Shown here: positions 36,151 to 45,334 of the stretch, piece after piece | How positions within the stretch are numbered: position 1 is the first letter of the stretch | How the letters are laid out: each line of letters starts with the position of its first letter | NCBI GenBank assembly: GCA_020850535.1 | Contig: JADZEM010000086.1 | Location: forward strand, 1-60,669 | Direction: 5' to 3' | DNA length: 60,669 nt | From: Chloroflexota bacterium | Lineage (GTDB): Bacteria > Chloroflexota > UBA6077 > JACCZL01 | Program-made: the position numbers and the translations under genes | The notes under the pieces: model-generated | Database searches by the model: none | What the model saw: only the letters and a program-made list of their open reading frames with translations | Told to the model about the DNA's origin: nothing

Positions 36151-37101
36151 TCACGGCACGACCTCTTCGGATGCCGAACCACCAGTTTTGGCGCTGTCCT
36201 GGAGATCCATCTCCGGCGAGATGTCCCGCTGTGGGCTGGGCCGCACCAGGAGGAGGGGGACGCGGGCCTGCCTCAGTGTCTCGGTTGTGACGCTCCCCAG
36301 GAGGACTCGCCGAAGGCCTCCACGACCACGGGTCGCCATCGCGATCATGTCGACTTCACGGTCATCTGCGACTCTGACGATTATTGACGCCGGCGGGCCG
36401 AGATGCGTCTCGACCTCGACGTTCATCCCAGCCGCCCGAAGATCGCTGGCTCTGCTTTCCAGGTAGCGCTTGAGCCTGACCGGCTCGATGTCCGGCTCCG
36501 TACCGCGTGCGCGAGCTGCCCGGCAGGCGTCGCATTCATCCCCATGCGGCTTGATGAAGTCGATTGCCTCGGCTACCCGCAGCATTGTCAACTCCGGTCG
36601 GGCTGCTCCCAGCAGCTCGCGAAGTGGCTGGAGGACTTCCTCCGACAGTTCGGAGCCATCAAGCGTGACGAGCACGCGCAGGGGACGGTCGCTTGACCAC
36701 GAGCGCTCGCAGAGCGGCGACATCACGATCACGGGCAACGTCGAATGGCGAAGGATGTAGTCGGTTACGCTGCCGTACAGCAGCCGCCCCAGTCCCCCAC
36801 GACCGTGCGTTGCCATGATGACGGCGTCGGCCCCCTGGTCGGCGGCGGCTTCGAGGATGGTCCGGCCGGTCTCACCCGGGCTCGGGAGATGGCATCGGCG
36901 AGCATCGACGGCGATGCCCTCGTTCCTCAGTCGCGCGGCGATGCCGTCGAGGTCAGGGCTGTCGCTCTCAGGGACGACGGGCCACCGGGCGTAGAGCAAG
37001 GTCAACCGAGCGCCGAGTGCGCGCGCCAACGCAGCAGCGTACGGGAGGGCGTGCTCGGCGAGCGGCGAGCCGTCGAGTGGAACGAGCAGGTGCTTGAGCA
37101 T
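36151..37101 (-). CDS. tandem universal stress protein (two UspA domains)
   Basis: 316 residues from ATG 37101 (AGAGGAAG upstream). Domain 1 begins LKHLLVPLDGSPLAEHALPY and ends in the ATP-binding signature ATHGRGGLGRLLYGSVTDYI; domain 2 begins LRVLVTLDGSELSEE and ends TRGRGGLRRVLLGSVTTETL. Both keep the G-X2-G-X9-G(S/T) nucleotide loop. It is the last gene of the minus-strand USP-kinase-regulator-USP-Dps-USP run, 34 bp after Dps. Tandem USPs are common in low-oxygen and starvation regulons. Confidence 0.92.
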   Translation of the reverse strand: MLKHLLVPLDGSPLAEHALPYAAALARALGARLTLLYARWPVVPESDSPDLDGIAARLRNEGIAVDARRCHLPSPGETGRTILEAAADQGADAVIMATHGRGGLGRLLYGSVTDYILRHSTLPVIVMSPLCERSWSSDRPLRVLVTLDGSELSEEVLQPLRELLGAARPELTMLRVAEAIDFIKPHGDECDACRAARARGTEPDIEPVRLKRYLESRASDLRAAGMNVEVETHLGPPASIIVRVADDREVDMIAMATRGRGGLRRVLLGSVTTETLRQARVPLLLVRPSPQRDISPEMDLQDSAKTGGSASEEVVP

Positions 37102-37135
37102 AGTGTCTTCCTCTCGAACCGGAGCGGCTGCCGAT

Positions 37136-37621
37136 CTACGCGAGATGTTCCCGCAAGATCCAGTGCTGCTTCTCGATGCCGCGCAGCACTTCGATGAAGA
37201 CATCCTCGGTGGCGGCCTCGTCGGCGCTGGCGTCCATCGCCTGGCGGAGCTCGGCGCCAACATGCTCCAGACGATGGACGAGTTCCTCGACCAACCGCCA
37301 CTGGCTCCGCTCGGCCACTGGAAAAGCGGTCAGATGGCTGCCCTCGGCCGCCGCCTGGATCGTTCCGTGAGCGGCGCCGCCCAGCGTCACGGCCCGTTCG
37401 GCGACCATGTCCATGTACTCGCGGGTCTGGCTGGCGAAGCGGTCGAACAGCTCGTGGAGCTGGGAGAAGTTGGCGCCCGTCACGTTCCAGTGAGCCTGGT
37501 CGTACGCCGAGGCGAGATCGGTCAGATTCGCCAGGCTCTGGTTCAAGCGCACCACGAGGTGGTCCCGAAGGTCGTCGTCGAGCCCGAGCAGGCCCGAACG
37601 CATCGCGATTCCTGTGCACAT
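37136..37621 (-). CDS. dps: Dps-family DNA-protection / mini-ferritin protein
   Basis: 161 residues. Oxidises and stores Fe(II) with H2O2 as a dodecamer and can coat DNA. The inter-subunit ferroxidase ligands are visible in AHWNVTGANFSQLHELFDRF and the following EYMDMVAERAVTLGG. The C-terminal helix IEVLRGIEKQHWILREHL is complete; there is no long Lys-rich tail. It sits 26 bp after one tandem USP gene and 34 bp before another, so the three are probably co-transcribed. Confidence 0.93.
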   Translation of the reverse strand: MCTGIAMRSGLLGLDDDLRDHLVVRLNQSLANLTDLASAYDQAHWNVTGANFSQLHELFDRFASQTREYMDMVAERAVTLGGAAHGTIQAAAEGSHLTAFPVAERSQWRLVEELVHRLEHVGAELRQAMDASADEAATEDVFIEVLRGIEKQHWILREHLA

Positions 37622-37647
37622 GAGAGGTTCCTCCTACGTCGTCGAGC

Positions 37648-38808
37648 TCACTGCTTCGACGTGAGCGCGGGCGCCCGCGCCGGCTCGGCCGTCTCCAGAC
37701 CGTGACCGGCGCCTTCCAGGCGACCGACGAGCTCGCGTATCCTCGGAGCCAGGTGGTAGTCGTACCCGGGCGTGTATGCCAGCGTCCTGAGGCCACGCTC
37801 GATCAGCTCAAGGTCAGTCAGGCTCAGCGCGACGTCAACCCGTGGGCAGGAGCGCGCGGTCGCCGTGGCGACCGTCGCCGCGCCGTCTGGCCGCTCGTGG
37901 GCATCGCTCGGCGCCTCGTCGGACCGTGGCAGCGCGCCCGGCCGCACCAGCAGGACCGGTACGTCGACCTGTTGCAGGACCGAGGTGGCGACACTCCCCA
38001 GGACCAGTCGGACGAGGCCGCTGCGTCCGTGCGTGGCCATCATGACGATGTCAGGCTCGACGTCGCGCACGACCTGGGCGACCACCCACGTTGGCTTGCC
38101 GGTCGCGGCCTGGGCGCTGACCATGATGCCCTGTGCCTGCAGACGATCGACGTGCGCCTGGAGATACTGTCGGGCCGACGAGAGTTCGGCGTCCTGGTCC
38201 CACGGCACGTAGGCGTAGCCCTCGCCGTGGAGTGGATAGTCGGGCGGCTCGACGACGTGCAGCAAGGTCAACTCCGCGTCGAGCAACTGAGCCAGCAGTT
38301 CGGCGGTGGCAATCGCCTCTTCCGCCCGCTCTGAGCCATCGAGGGGCACGAGCAGACGAAGGCGTCGATCCGCTGGCAGTGACCGCTCGGCGCGGGGCGG
38401 CACCAGCAGCACGGGGGTCGGCGACTGGCGTAGGACGCTGTCGGCCACGCTGCCGTAGACCCAGCGCCCGAGCCCGCCTCGTCCGTGCGTCGACATGACG
38501 ATCAGCCCGGCCCGTTGCTCGTCCGCGAATCTGGAGATCGTACGCGCCACGTCCTGAGCCTGGACGGGTCGGATGCGGCGCACGATGGCGTCTACCTGCA
38601 GGCCGTCGGCTCGCGCGGTGTTGGCATCCATCTCCAGCGTCGCCTGGATGGCCTGCAACTCGTCGACAGCGTTGCCGGGGGCACGATGCGGCAAGACGCG
38701 CAGGAAGGCCAGCTTCGCACCCGCCGACCTCGCCAGCCCGGTGGCGTAGGGGATGGCACGTGCTGAGAAGTCGGATCCATCCAGCGGGACCACGATGGTA
38801 GCGAGCAT
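37648..38808 (-). CDS. tandem universal stress protein with C-terminal extension
   Basis: 386 residues. Two UspA domains with nucleotide loops STHGRGGLGRWVYGSVADSV and ATHGRSGLVRLVLGSVATSV. A C-terminal segment of about 90 residues follows (VALSLTDLELIERGLRTLAY and a helical end), absent from the other USPs here and of unknown role. It is the first of three genes USP-Dps-USP, 97 bp after the response regulator gene. Confidence 0.92.
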   Translation of the reverse strand: MLATIVVPLDGSDFSARAIPYATGLARSAGAKLAFLRVLPHRAPGNAVDELQAIQATLEMDANTARADGLQVDAIVRRIRPVQAQDVARTISRFADEQRAGLIVMSTHGRGGLGRWVYGSVADSVLRQSPTPVLLVPPRAERSLPADRRLRLLVPLDGSERAEEAIATAELLAQLLDAELTLLHVVEPPDYPLHGEGYAYVPWDQDAELSSARQYLQAHVDRLQAQGIMVSAQAATGKPTWVVAQVVRDVEPDIVMMATHGRSGLVRLVLGSVATSVLQQVDVPVLLVRPGALPRSDEAPSDAHERPDGAATVATATARSCPRVDVALSLTDLELIERGLRTLAYTPGYDYHLAPRIRELVGRLEGAGHGLETAEPARAPALTSKQ

Positions 38809-38905
38809 CGTCGGCGTCTCCTCGGAAATCGGGTGTCGTCCGCGTGCGCATCACCATCGTGGCATCAGATCCTTGCTCCGGTCGTCGCCGCGCATCAATG
38901 CCGTG

Positions 38906-39613
38906 TCAACGGCGCGGCGCCGGCTCGGTCGGGCGCTCGAAACGATAGCCGCGACCGCGCTCGGTCTGGATGTAGCGCGGGCCGCCCGGTCGCTCGATCT
39001 TGGCGCGGAGCCGGCTGATGAACACTCGGAGGTAGTGCTCGGTGGCGCCGTAGTCGCCGCCCCAGACGCGGTCCAGCAGTGCCTGGTGTGGCATGAGCCG
39101 ATTCACGTTGCGCACGAGGTGGTACAGCAGCTTGTACTCCACCGGCGTCAGCTCGACGGGCACGCCGCCCACCGCCACCTGCTGGCCCTCGAAGTTGACG
39201 GTCAGGTCGCCGGCCACGAAGTCCGGCACGGCCCGCGTGGGCGGCGGCAGCTCGGCTCGCCGCAACACCGCCTTGATGTGCGCCATCAGCGCGATCCGGC
39301 TGAACGGCTTGACGAGGTAGTCGTCCGCGCCAAGCTCGAGGCCGCGCACGTGATCCATCTCGTCGGCGGCCGCGGTCAGCATGACGACCGGCACGTCGGA
39401 GGTCTGCCGGATCCTGCGCAGCACCTCGAAGCCGCTGATGCCCGGCAGGCCGACGTCCAGCACCACGACGTCGGGACTGTGCTCGAAGAACAACTCCAGG
39501 CCCTGCTCGCCGTCGGGGGCCGCCAGGACCGTGGCATCTTGCCATTGGAACTGGAAGCCGACCGTCAAGGCGTCCAGCAGGCGCTGCTCGTCGTCCACGA
39601 CCAGGATCTTCAT
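38906..39613 (-). CDS. OmpR/KdpE-type response regulator
   Basis: 235 residues. Receiver with acidic pair in VVDDEQRLLDA, Asp in DVVVLDVGLPGISGF (about residue 53), VMLTAAADE and DDYLVKPFSR. Winged helix with LTPVEYKLLYHLVRNVNRLM and YIQTERGRGYRFERP. Its start overlaps the kinase stop by 4 bp. The very similar regulator at 46736-47476 suggests the two systems arose by duplication and may bind similar sites. Confidence 0.94.
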   Translation of the reverse strand: MKILVVDDEQRLLDALTVGFQFQWQDATVLAAPDGEQGLELFFEHSPDVVVLDVGLPGISGFEVLRRIRQTSDVPVVMLTAAADEMDHVRGLELGADDYLVKPFSRIALMAHIKAVLRRAELPPPTRAVPDFVAGDLTVNFEGQQVAVGGVPVELTPVEYKLLYHLVRNVNRLMPHQALLDRVWGGDYGATEHYLRVFISRLRAKIERPGGPRYIQTERGRGYRFERPTEPAPRR

Positions 39614-42279
39614 GGCGTTGCCTCCGGAGCCCCGCCCGTCGGCAGAGCGATGTGGAACGCGGCGCCCTCGCCGGGCCGGCTCTCCAGCCAGATGCGCCCG
39701 CCGTGCAACTCGACCATCGCCCTGGCAATCGGCAGACCCAGGCCGCTGCCCTGGCTGCGGCGGGCAGCCTCCGTCTTCGGGCGGTAGAACCGCTCGAAGA
39801 TGCGGGGCTGGTCCTCCTCGGCGATGCCCGGCCCGTCATCGGCGACCGTGACCAGGATCTCGCGGCGTCGCCGCTTCAGGGCCAGCCGGATCATCCCGCC
39901 ATCCCGCCCGTACCGATGAGCGTTGATGAGCAGGTTGAGCAGCGCCCGCTCGAGTCGCTCGGCATCGACCGTCGCCACGACCGCGCGCCTGGGCAGCTCG
40001 ACGACCAGCCGCTGGCCGCGCCGCCCGGCGAGCGGCTCGATGGTGCGCGCCAGCCGCCCGACCAGCGCTCGGAGGTCGGTCTGAGCGGCCCTGAGGCGCA
40101 GGCGGCCGGCCTGCAGCCGCGTCAAATCCAGCAGGTCGTCGACCAGCGTCGTCATCCGCTCGGATTCGCGGTGGATGTTCTCCAGCAGGCGATGGAACGG
40201 CTCGGCCAGCTCGGGCGGCTCGTTTTCGAGCACGACCTCGATCGAGGCCTTGATCGTCGCAATCGGCGTCCGCAGGTCGTGGGAGACGTTGGCGAACAGC
40301 TCCTCCTTGAGGCGATCCAGCTCGCGGCGGGCGGTCACATCGCGAATGGTGAGGACGGCCCCGATGCGGGAGCCGTCCTCGGCCAGCACCGGCGTCGCGC
40401 TGCCCTCAGCCAGGGCAGTCGTGCCGTCTGGTCGCAGCACCCGCAGCTCGACGTTGTCGATGCGCTCGCCCAGGAGGGCGGCCCGCGCCAGCGGCATCAG
40501 CTCGGGGCGGTCCGACTGGCCGGCCCGATCCTTCACGCCGGTGAGGCGGCCCAGGTCGACGCCGACCAGCGCTTCGTCCGCGCGGCCGAGCAGCGTACAG
40601 GCGGCCACGTTCGCGAAGGCGATCCGCCCGCCCTGGTCGGCAACCACCACGCCGTCCGCGACCTGGCTGAGCATCGCGGCCCGCTCCGCCGCGAGCTGTT
40701 CGGCGCGCGCATGGGCACGCTGCTCGGCCTCGTACAGACGCGCCCGCTCGATCGCCTCGGAGCACTCCTCAGCCAGCGTTCGGGCGAACGAACGGTCGTC
40801 GTCGTCCAGCACGCGATCCCTCGGGAACCGGAACGCCAGCCCGCCTATCGGCCGTGCGCCGGCCAGCAGCGGCAGCGCGGCGAACCCCCCGGCGGCCTGG
40901 GCCGACGCGAGTGAAGGGAACCGGACCGGGGCGTCATCTGCGTCCACCCAGATGTCCTGGCCGGTTCGGACCGCCTCGGCCAACGGGAGCGGTTCGGTGA
41001 TGGCGAACCGCTGCCACTGTTCTCGAACAGCCGGCGTGAGACCGGAGCTGTGGACGAGGTCCAGGTCGAGACCATCCTCGGTCAGGAGGGCGATGGCGCC
41101 GGCCTGTGCGCCGAGCGCCGCCACGCCCTGATCCAGGATGACCTCGGCCACCTGATCGTGGGTGAGCGCCCCGGACAGCGCGGCGGTGGCGGCCTGGAGG
41201 TGCGCCATCCGGTCGGCGGCTCGCTCGGCGGCGGCACGAGCGGCCTGCTCGGCGGCGTACAGGCGGGCATTCTCCACCGCCACGGCACAGTGGCGGGCCA
41301 GCTCCTCGGCCAGGAGGATCTCGCCCCGCGCGAAGCGGCGCTCGGCGCTGGCGCGGATGAGCGTCATGGCGCCGAGGATGCGGCCGCGGGTCGCCAGCGG
41401 TACGACCAGCATCGCGCCGACCCCCAGACTGCGGAGCCGGCGCACGTGCTCCTCGTCGTGAGCGATCATCGATACGAGCGCATCCCCGGTCTCGATCGTC
41501 GACGTGCCTGTTCGCAGCGCCCGCCAGACCGGGTGCGGCCGGGCAGGATGCGGCGGATACCGCCGGGCAAGCTCCTGCACCTCGGCCTCGTGGTAAGGAT
41601 CAGCATGCGCTGCAGCGACGCGCCGGATCCCCCCTGACGGATTGACGAGATCGACGGCGCACCAGTCCGCCAGCCAGGTGGTGGCGAGATGCGCCACCCG
41701 GCCGAGCGTGGCCTCGAGATCGAGCGAGAAGGCGAGGGCAGCTCCGGCTTCCGCGAGGAAGGCCAACCGCTGTTCTTTCTCCTTGAGGTCGGCGATGTCG
41801 GCCAGGACGCCGACGTACCGCGCGGTCCCGTCGCCGTCGCCCGCCGCGAGTGTGGCCCGCCCTTCGACCCACCCGGCTTCGCCCGTGGGCAACACGATCC
41901 GGTACTCGGCCCTGAATCGCTCGTCCGAGCGGACCAGCCGGCTCCAGGCTGTGACAACCCGCTCACGATCGTCCGGATGGATCGCGGCTATCCAGCCATT
42001 GCCGAGCGCCTGGTCTGGAGCCAGGCCAGACATGTCAGACCAGCGCCGGTTTACGTAGGTGTACCGTCCCCGGGCATCGGCCTCGAACAGGCCGACCGGA
42101 GCGGCATCAGCCAGTCGCTCGGAGCACGGCTGGCGTGTCCAGGACGCCTCGCCACGCTCGCCGGCGACCGGACTTGCCGCCACGCCAACCGCCACGTCAG
42201 GACCCTCGCCGCCGGCAACGATGTCCGCTGTTGGCGCGCGTCGTTCCGCCTGACTCTTGAGGCCGGCTGTCTCGTCCAT
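39610..42279 (-). CDS. large PAS/GAF sensor histidine kinase
   Basis: 889 residues from ATG 42279; ATG 42300 is an alternative. No membrane helices, so soluble. Order: PAS (RYTYVNRRWSDMSGLAPDQA), two GAF domains (about 170-350 and 370-530), a second PAS (QVADGVVVADQGGRIAF), HisKA with FANVSHDLRTPIATIKASIE, and HATPase with VADDGPGIAEEDQPRIFERF and GSGLGLPIARAMVELHGGRI. PAS/GAF stacks can hold haem or other small ligands, as in DosS/DosT, but no diagnostic ligand residue can be named here. Coupled to the response regulator by a 4-bp overlap. Confidence 0.9.
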   Translation of the reverse strand: MDETAGLKSQAERRAPTADIVAGGEGPDVAVGVAASPVAGERGEASWTRQPCSERLADAAPVGLFEADARGRYTYVNRRWSDMSGLAPDQALGNGWIAAIHPDDRERVVTAWSRLVRSDERFRAEYRIVLPTGEAGWVEGRATLAAGDGDGTARYVGVLADIADLKEKEQRLAFLAEAGAALAFSLDLEATLGRVAHLATTWLADWCAVDLVNPSGGIRRVAAAHADPYHEAEVQELARRYPPHPARPHPVWRALRTGTSTIETGDALVSMIAHDEEHVRRLRSLGVGAMLVVPLATRGRILGAMTLIRASAERRFARGEILLAEELARHCAVAVENARLYAAEQAARAAAERAADRMAHLQAATAALSGALTHDQVAEVILDQGVAALGAQAGAIALLTEDGLDLDLVHSSGLTPAVREQWQRFAITEPLPLAEAVRTGQDIWVDADDAPVRFPSLASAQAAGGFAALPLLAGARPIGGLAFRFPRDRVLDDDDRSFARTLAEECSEAIERARLYEAEQRAHARAEQLAAERAAMLSQVADGVVVADQGGRIAFANVAACTLLGRADEALVGVDLGRLTGVKDRAGQSDRPELMPLARAALLGERIDNVELRVLRPDGTTALAEGSATPVLAEDGSRIGAVLTIRDVTARRELDRLKEELFANVSHDLRTPIATIKASIEVVLENEPPELAEPFHRLLENIHRESERMTTLVDDLLDLTRLQAGRLRLRAAQTDLRALVGRLARTIEPLAGRRGQRLVVELPRRAVVATVDAERLERALLNLLINAHRYGRDGGMIRLALKRRRREILVTVADDGPGIAEEDQPRIFERFYRPKTEAARRSQGSGLGLPIARAMVELHGGRIWLESRPGEGAAFHIALPTGGAPEATP

Positions 42280-42428
42280 GAGCTCCGGGATCCTCTCCAT
42301 CCGTGGGTACCATACCGCTCTGAACCCGTCGATATCACACGTCGCGGTCGGATATCCGGACGTGGCGGATGATCCCTCGCCGTGCGGATGCGCGAAGTCT
42401 CCCACATTCCCCGACCGCGAGGCACCGC

Positions 42429-43298
42429 TCACCCGTTCGAGACAGAGGCCCGTGGCCGAGCCGCCCGCTCGACGGGGACATCGGGTGGGACGAGCAGAAG
42501 TGGCAGCGTCGCCGACCGGAGACTGCTCGCGGCGATGCCGCCCAGCTCGGAGGAGCTGAGCGGGGCCTTCCCGCGCGTGGTCATGGCGAGCAGGCTCGCT
42601 CGCTGCGTCCGGCTCACCGCCGCGATCATCGTGCCGGGCTCGCCGACCACGGCAAGCGCGGAGACCCACATCTGGGCGGTCTGCAGCCCTCTGGCGAGCT
42701 TCTCTACGTACCGACGCGCGGCGGCCAGATCGAGGACATCACGGGGCGCCTGTCCGTTGAATCCGCCCACCTTCGGAGTCACGACTCGGAGGAGCAGCAT
42801 GTCGGCGTCGAGCGCTTCGGCGAGCATCCTGGCCAGTGTCAGCGCCTGCTCAGCCTGCTCTGACCCGTCGAGGGCAACCAGAACACGTCGTACGTCGAAG
42901 TCGCGACGCGGTGACGCCACGCCGGTCGGTATCACGAGGATGGGCGACGAGGAGCGGCGCGCGACGTGATGCGTGACATCGACGCTGAGGCCGCCCGGCG
43001 ACCAGCACTCGGATGCGATCACGACGAGGTCAGGGCGGCGACGTTCGATCGCGTCGAGGATGAGCGCCGCCGGATCGCTGAGGTCCGCGCCAGGGTCGGC
43101 CCTGGACCATTCGTGCCAGTTGCGTGCGTCCCCGATTGACACCTCGGGCTGTGCTCGCGCCTCGGGTACGACGTCAGGCGCCATGCTGAGCACGTCCAGC
43201 CGGGCTCCGGTCGCGCCTTGCAGGATCGTGGCGTAGTCCAGGGCGCAATCGGCCATCCACGAGCCGTCGTGTGGAACGAGCAGTGTGGTGATCTGCAC
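42429..43298 (-). CDS. universal stress protein, divergent tandem form
   Basis: 289 residues from GTG 43298 (GAGG 5 nt upstream). Two UspA-like halves: ITTLLVPHDGSWMADCALDY, with a degenerate nucleotide loop, and VRRVLVALDGSEQAEQALTL, which ends TRGKAPLSSSELGGIAASSL where the usual Gly loop is altered. ATP binding is therefore doubtful. It lies 149 bp upstream of the large kinase on the same strand and may begin the 7-kb stress run. Confidence 0.85.
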   Translation of the reverse strand: MQITTLLVPHDGSWMADCALDYATILQGATGARLDVLSMAPDVVPEARAQPEVSIGDARNWHEWSRADPGADLSDPAALILDAIERRRPDLVVIASECWSPGGLSVDVTHHVARRSSSPILVIPTGVASPRRDFDVRRVLVALDGSEQAEQALTLARMLAEALDADMLLLRVVTPKVGGFNGQAPRDVLDLAAARRYVEKLARGLQTAQMWVSALAVVGEPGTMIAAVSRTQRASLLAMTTRGKAPLSSSELGGIAASSLRSATLPLLLVPPDVPVERAARPRASVSNG

Positions 43299-43935
43299 CC
43301 TTACCTCACATGGCGACTGCCAGCCAGTCATCCCGATCCACGCGTGATGACACACCGGGCCGGCGATTCGTCGCGCCAGGACGAGCGGCCGATGGGATCG
43401 TACCCAGGGTGTGTCTCGGTTCCACTCACGCTCCGTCAACAGCGCGTCAACGGGCGCCGAGCAGGCCGAGCCGAGGCGATGAGCGCCGCCTGCTTTCCGG
43501 CTGTTTGCCGGCTGTTGATGGAGCGTTGATGCGCCGAGACACCACGGGCAACAGGCGCGCCCGATCATCCGCCCTGCATCGGCATCGGCATCGGCATCGG
43601 CATCGGCATCGGCATCGGCAGCGGATCGGGAATGCCGCGTCAGACCATCTCGCTCGTGAGGAGGGACCGAAGGATGACGGGCGCAACCATCCACAAGCCC
43701 AGGCCCACGCAGATCCAAGAGGCCAGCGAGGCACGCACGGCGGGCGGCGTCCGGGCGCCCGTTGCGGGAGACGTCCTTCCACCTCGAGCTTCCACTCGCC
43801 GACGACTACACGGGAGAGGCTGATGTCCAGGACCACCATGCCGCCGCCATGATGGCGGGCATCCCGCCCGTGAGCTCGCCGTGGTGACGTTGGGCAGGGA
43901 GGTGCGCCGCCGAAGGGCATTGTCGGAGTAGGGCG
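43299..43935. other. intergenic region with hexanucleotide repeat
   Basis: It contains the CATCGG tandem repeat at 43577-43618. A short open frame with good ribosome-binding site (ATG 43674, 49 codons) starts sensibly (MTGATIHKPRPTQIQEASEA) but turns Arg-rich. The next frame then reads HLELPLADDYTGEADVQDHH to a stop at about 43887, so a small frameshifted gene is possible but unproven. Confidence 0.4.
43577..43618. repeat. CATCGG hexanucleotide tandem repeat, seven copies
   Basis: Seven perfect CATCGG units followed by one degenerate unit (CAGCGG). It is a simple-sequence tract likely to vary in copy number. Confidence 0.9.
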
Positions 43936-44526
43936 ATGAAGTGTACGCAGGCCATCGTCGGACTGACGCTCGTCGTGCTTGGAGGAGTGTTCCTGGTCGG
44001 GGGGCACGGGGACGTGTGGGCCCAGGAGCTGATCCGAACCGTCTGGCCGCTGTTGATTCTCGTCGTCGGCACCGGCATCGTCGTGCTCGTGACCGAGCGT
44101 CGAACCATCGGCGGCGCGGTCCTGGTGGTGGCTGGCGTCGTCGTGCTTCTGGCAAGGCGACTCGACGTCGTGCCCGAGACGGTATTTGCCGCCCTCTGGC
44201 CCTGGGGCGCGATCGCCGTTGGCATCTGGATCATGCTCCAGGTGCGGGACGCGAAGACGGCGCCGGGTCACTACACCTGGGAACGCTCACAATCGGCCGT
44301 CTCGCGTGAACGGTTGCGCCGCTGGTGGCGAGATCCCCCTGGCAGGCCCAGGAGCATCACGGCCGGGCGGTCCACGTCGACGACGCACTCCGACAGCATC
44401 AGCAAGCGCCGCGCAGGTCCGGAGCGAACACGGCAAGCCTGCCCTTCCGCCCACGGATCTGAACCGTCCGAGCATCAGTTGCCGGACGAAGCTCGTCGCA
44501 CACGCGGGACCAGACATCGTCGCTGA
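43936..44526 (+). CDS. small membrane protein with LiaI/LiaF-like transmembrane region
   Basis: 196 residues. The first 100 form four hydrophobic helices with AIVGLTLVVLGGVFLVGG, LIRTVWPLLILVVGTGIVVL and LDVVPETVFAALWPWGAIAV, matching the LiaI-LiaF-like (DUF5668) transmembrane layout linked to envelope stress sensing. From about residue 115 the chain is Arg/Ser-rich and overlaps the convergent cyclase gene by 128 bp, so the real gene may have been longer or shorter before a frameshift. Confidence 0.65.
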   Translation: MKCTQAIVGLTLVVLGGVFLVGGHGDVWAQELIRTVWPLLILVVGTGIVVLVTERRTIGGAVLVVAGVVVLLARRLDVVPETVFAALWPWGAIAVGIWIMLQVRDAKTAPGHYTWERSQSAVSRERLRRWWRDPPGRPRSITAGRSTSTTHSDSISKRRAGPERTRQACPSAHGSEPSEHQLPDEARRTRGTRHRR

Positions 44527-45334
44527 CCAGGATCGGCGCCCTCAGCCGCTTCGTCAGCGATTCCAGGCGGGCAGCGGTGTTGACGACATCTCCAATCGCC
44601 GTGAGCGATTGACGGTCGTCGACGCCGATTCGCCCGACGATGGTCGTTCCGTAGTGAATGCCAACGCCGATCCGAAACGCCACGCCGAAGTTTGGACGGA
44701 GGTACTGATTGAAGGCAGCCAGGTTTCGGTGCATCTGGATCGCCGCGCGCACCGCGTCGAGGCAGGCCTGACGGCCGTCGTCCGAGGACGCCGCCTCAAG
44801 CCCGAAGAGCGCCATCAGCCCGTCGCCCATGATCTTGTCGACGTAGCCGCCCTGCTCGACGACCGCGCCGCCCACGCTCTCGTAGTAGCGGTTGAGGACG
44901 TGGACGACGTCATAGGCCAGTCGGGTGTGCGTGAAGCGCGTGAAGTCACGGATGTCGGCGAAGAGCACGGCGAGCGCCCGCTCGTCGCCAACGGTGCCGA
45001 GCGACCCGGGCCGGATCTGGCTCAGTGCGAGGCGTAGATCGTCCTCGTCGCGGACCAGGCGTCTGACCCGGATCGTCCCGTCGCCGACGAGCCGGGTCTG
45101 GCAGGCCAGCCGGATCGTGCGCGGGAAGTGCCGGGTGGTCGTCAAGGCCTGTTCGGCCGGGGTCGGCTGCGCCAGAAGGTTCTGGCCGTCCAGGACGGCC
45201 ACGCGGCAGGTGCTGCATCGGGCGTTGCCGCCGCAGGCGTGGGCATGCGCGATGCCATGCCGGAGTGAGGCGCTCAGCAGCGTCTCGCCCGGGTCTGCGT
45301 CGACCGGGCCATCACCCTCGAACAGAACGCGCAT
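44399..45334 (-). CDS. [2Fe-2S] ferredoxin - class III adenylate/guanylate cyclase fusion
   Basis: 311 residues. Residues 1-95 are a plant-type ferredoxin with cluster ligands C34, C40, C43 and C78 (CGGNARCSTC). Residues 115-300 are a class III cyclase: first metal Asp D127 in LFADIRDFTRF, second D171 in DKIMGDGLMALFG, then GVGIHYGTTIVGRIG and AIGDVVNTAARLE with the transition-state Asn/Arg. All catalytic positions are present, so cyclic nucleotide production gated by the redox state of the cluster is plausible. The Lys and Asp pattern suggests ATP rather than GTP, but this is not certain. Its start overlaps the upstream regulator gene by 23 bp. Confidence 0.92.
   Translation of the reverse strand: MRVLFEGDGPVDADPGETLLSASLRHGIAHAHACGGNARCSTCRVAVLDGQNLLAQPTPAEQALTTTRHFPRTIRLACQTRLVGDGTIRVRRLVRDEDDLRLALSQIRPGSLGTVGDERALAVLFADIRDFTRFTHTRLAYDVVHVLNRYYESVGGAVVEQGGYVDKIMGDGLMALFGLEAASSDDGRQACLDAVRAAIQMHRNLAAFNQYLRPNFGVAFRIGVGIHYGTTIVGRIGVDDRQSLTAIGDVVNTAARLESLTKRLRAPILVSDDVWSRVCDELRPATDARTVQIRGRKGRLAVFAPDLRGAC

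Noticed and set aside
43577-43618. CRISPR-like repeat
   Set aside because: The hexamer units are contiguous without spacers; this is a microsatellite.
43632-43887. Small gene between the microsatellite and the LiaI-like gene
   Set aside because: It needs a frameshift, becomes Arg-rich, and no family is recognised; kept only as a remark in the intergenic entry.
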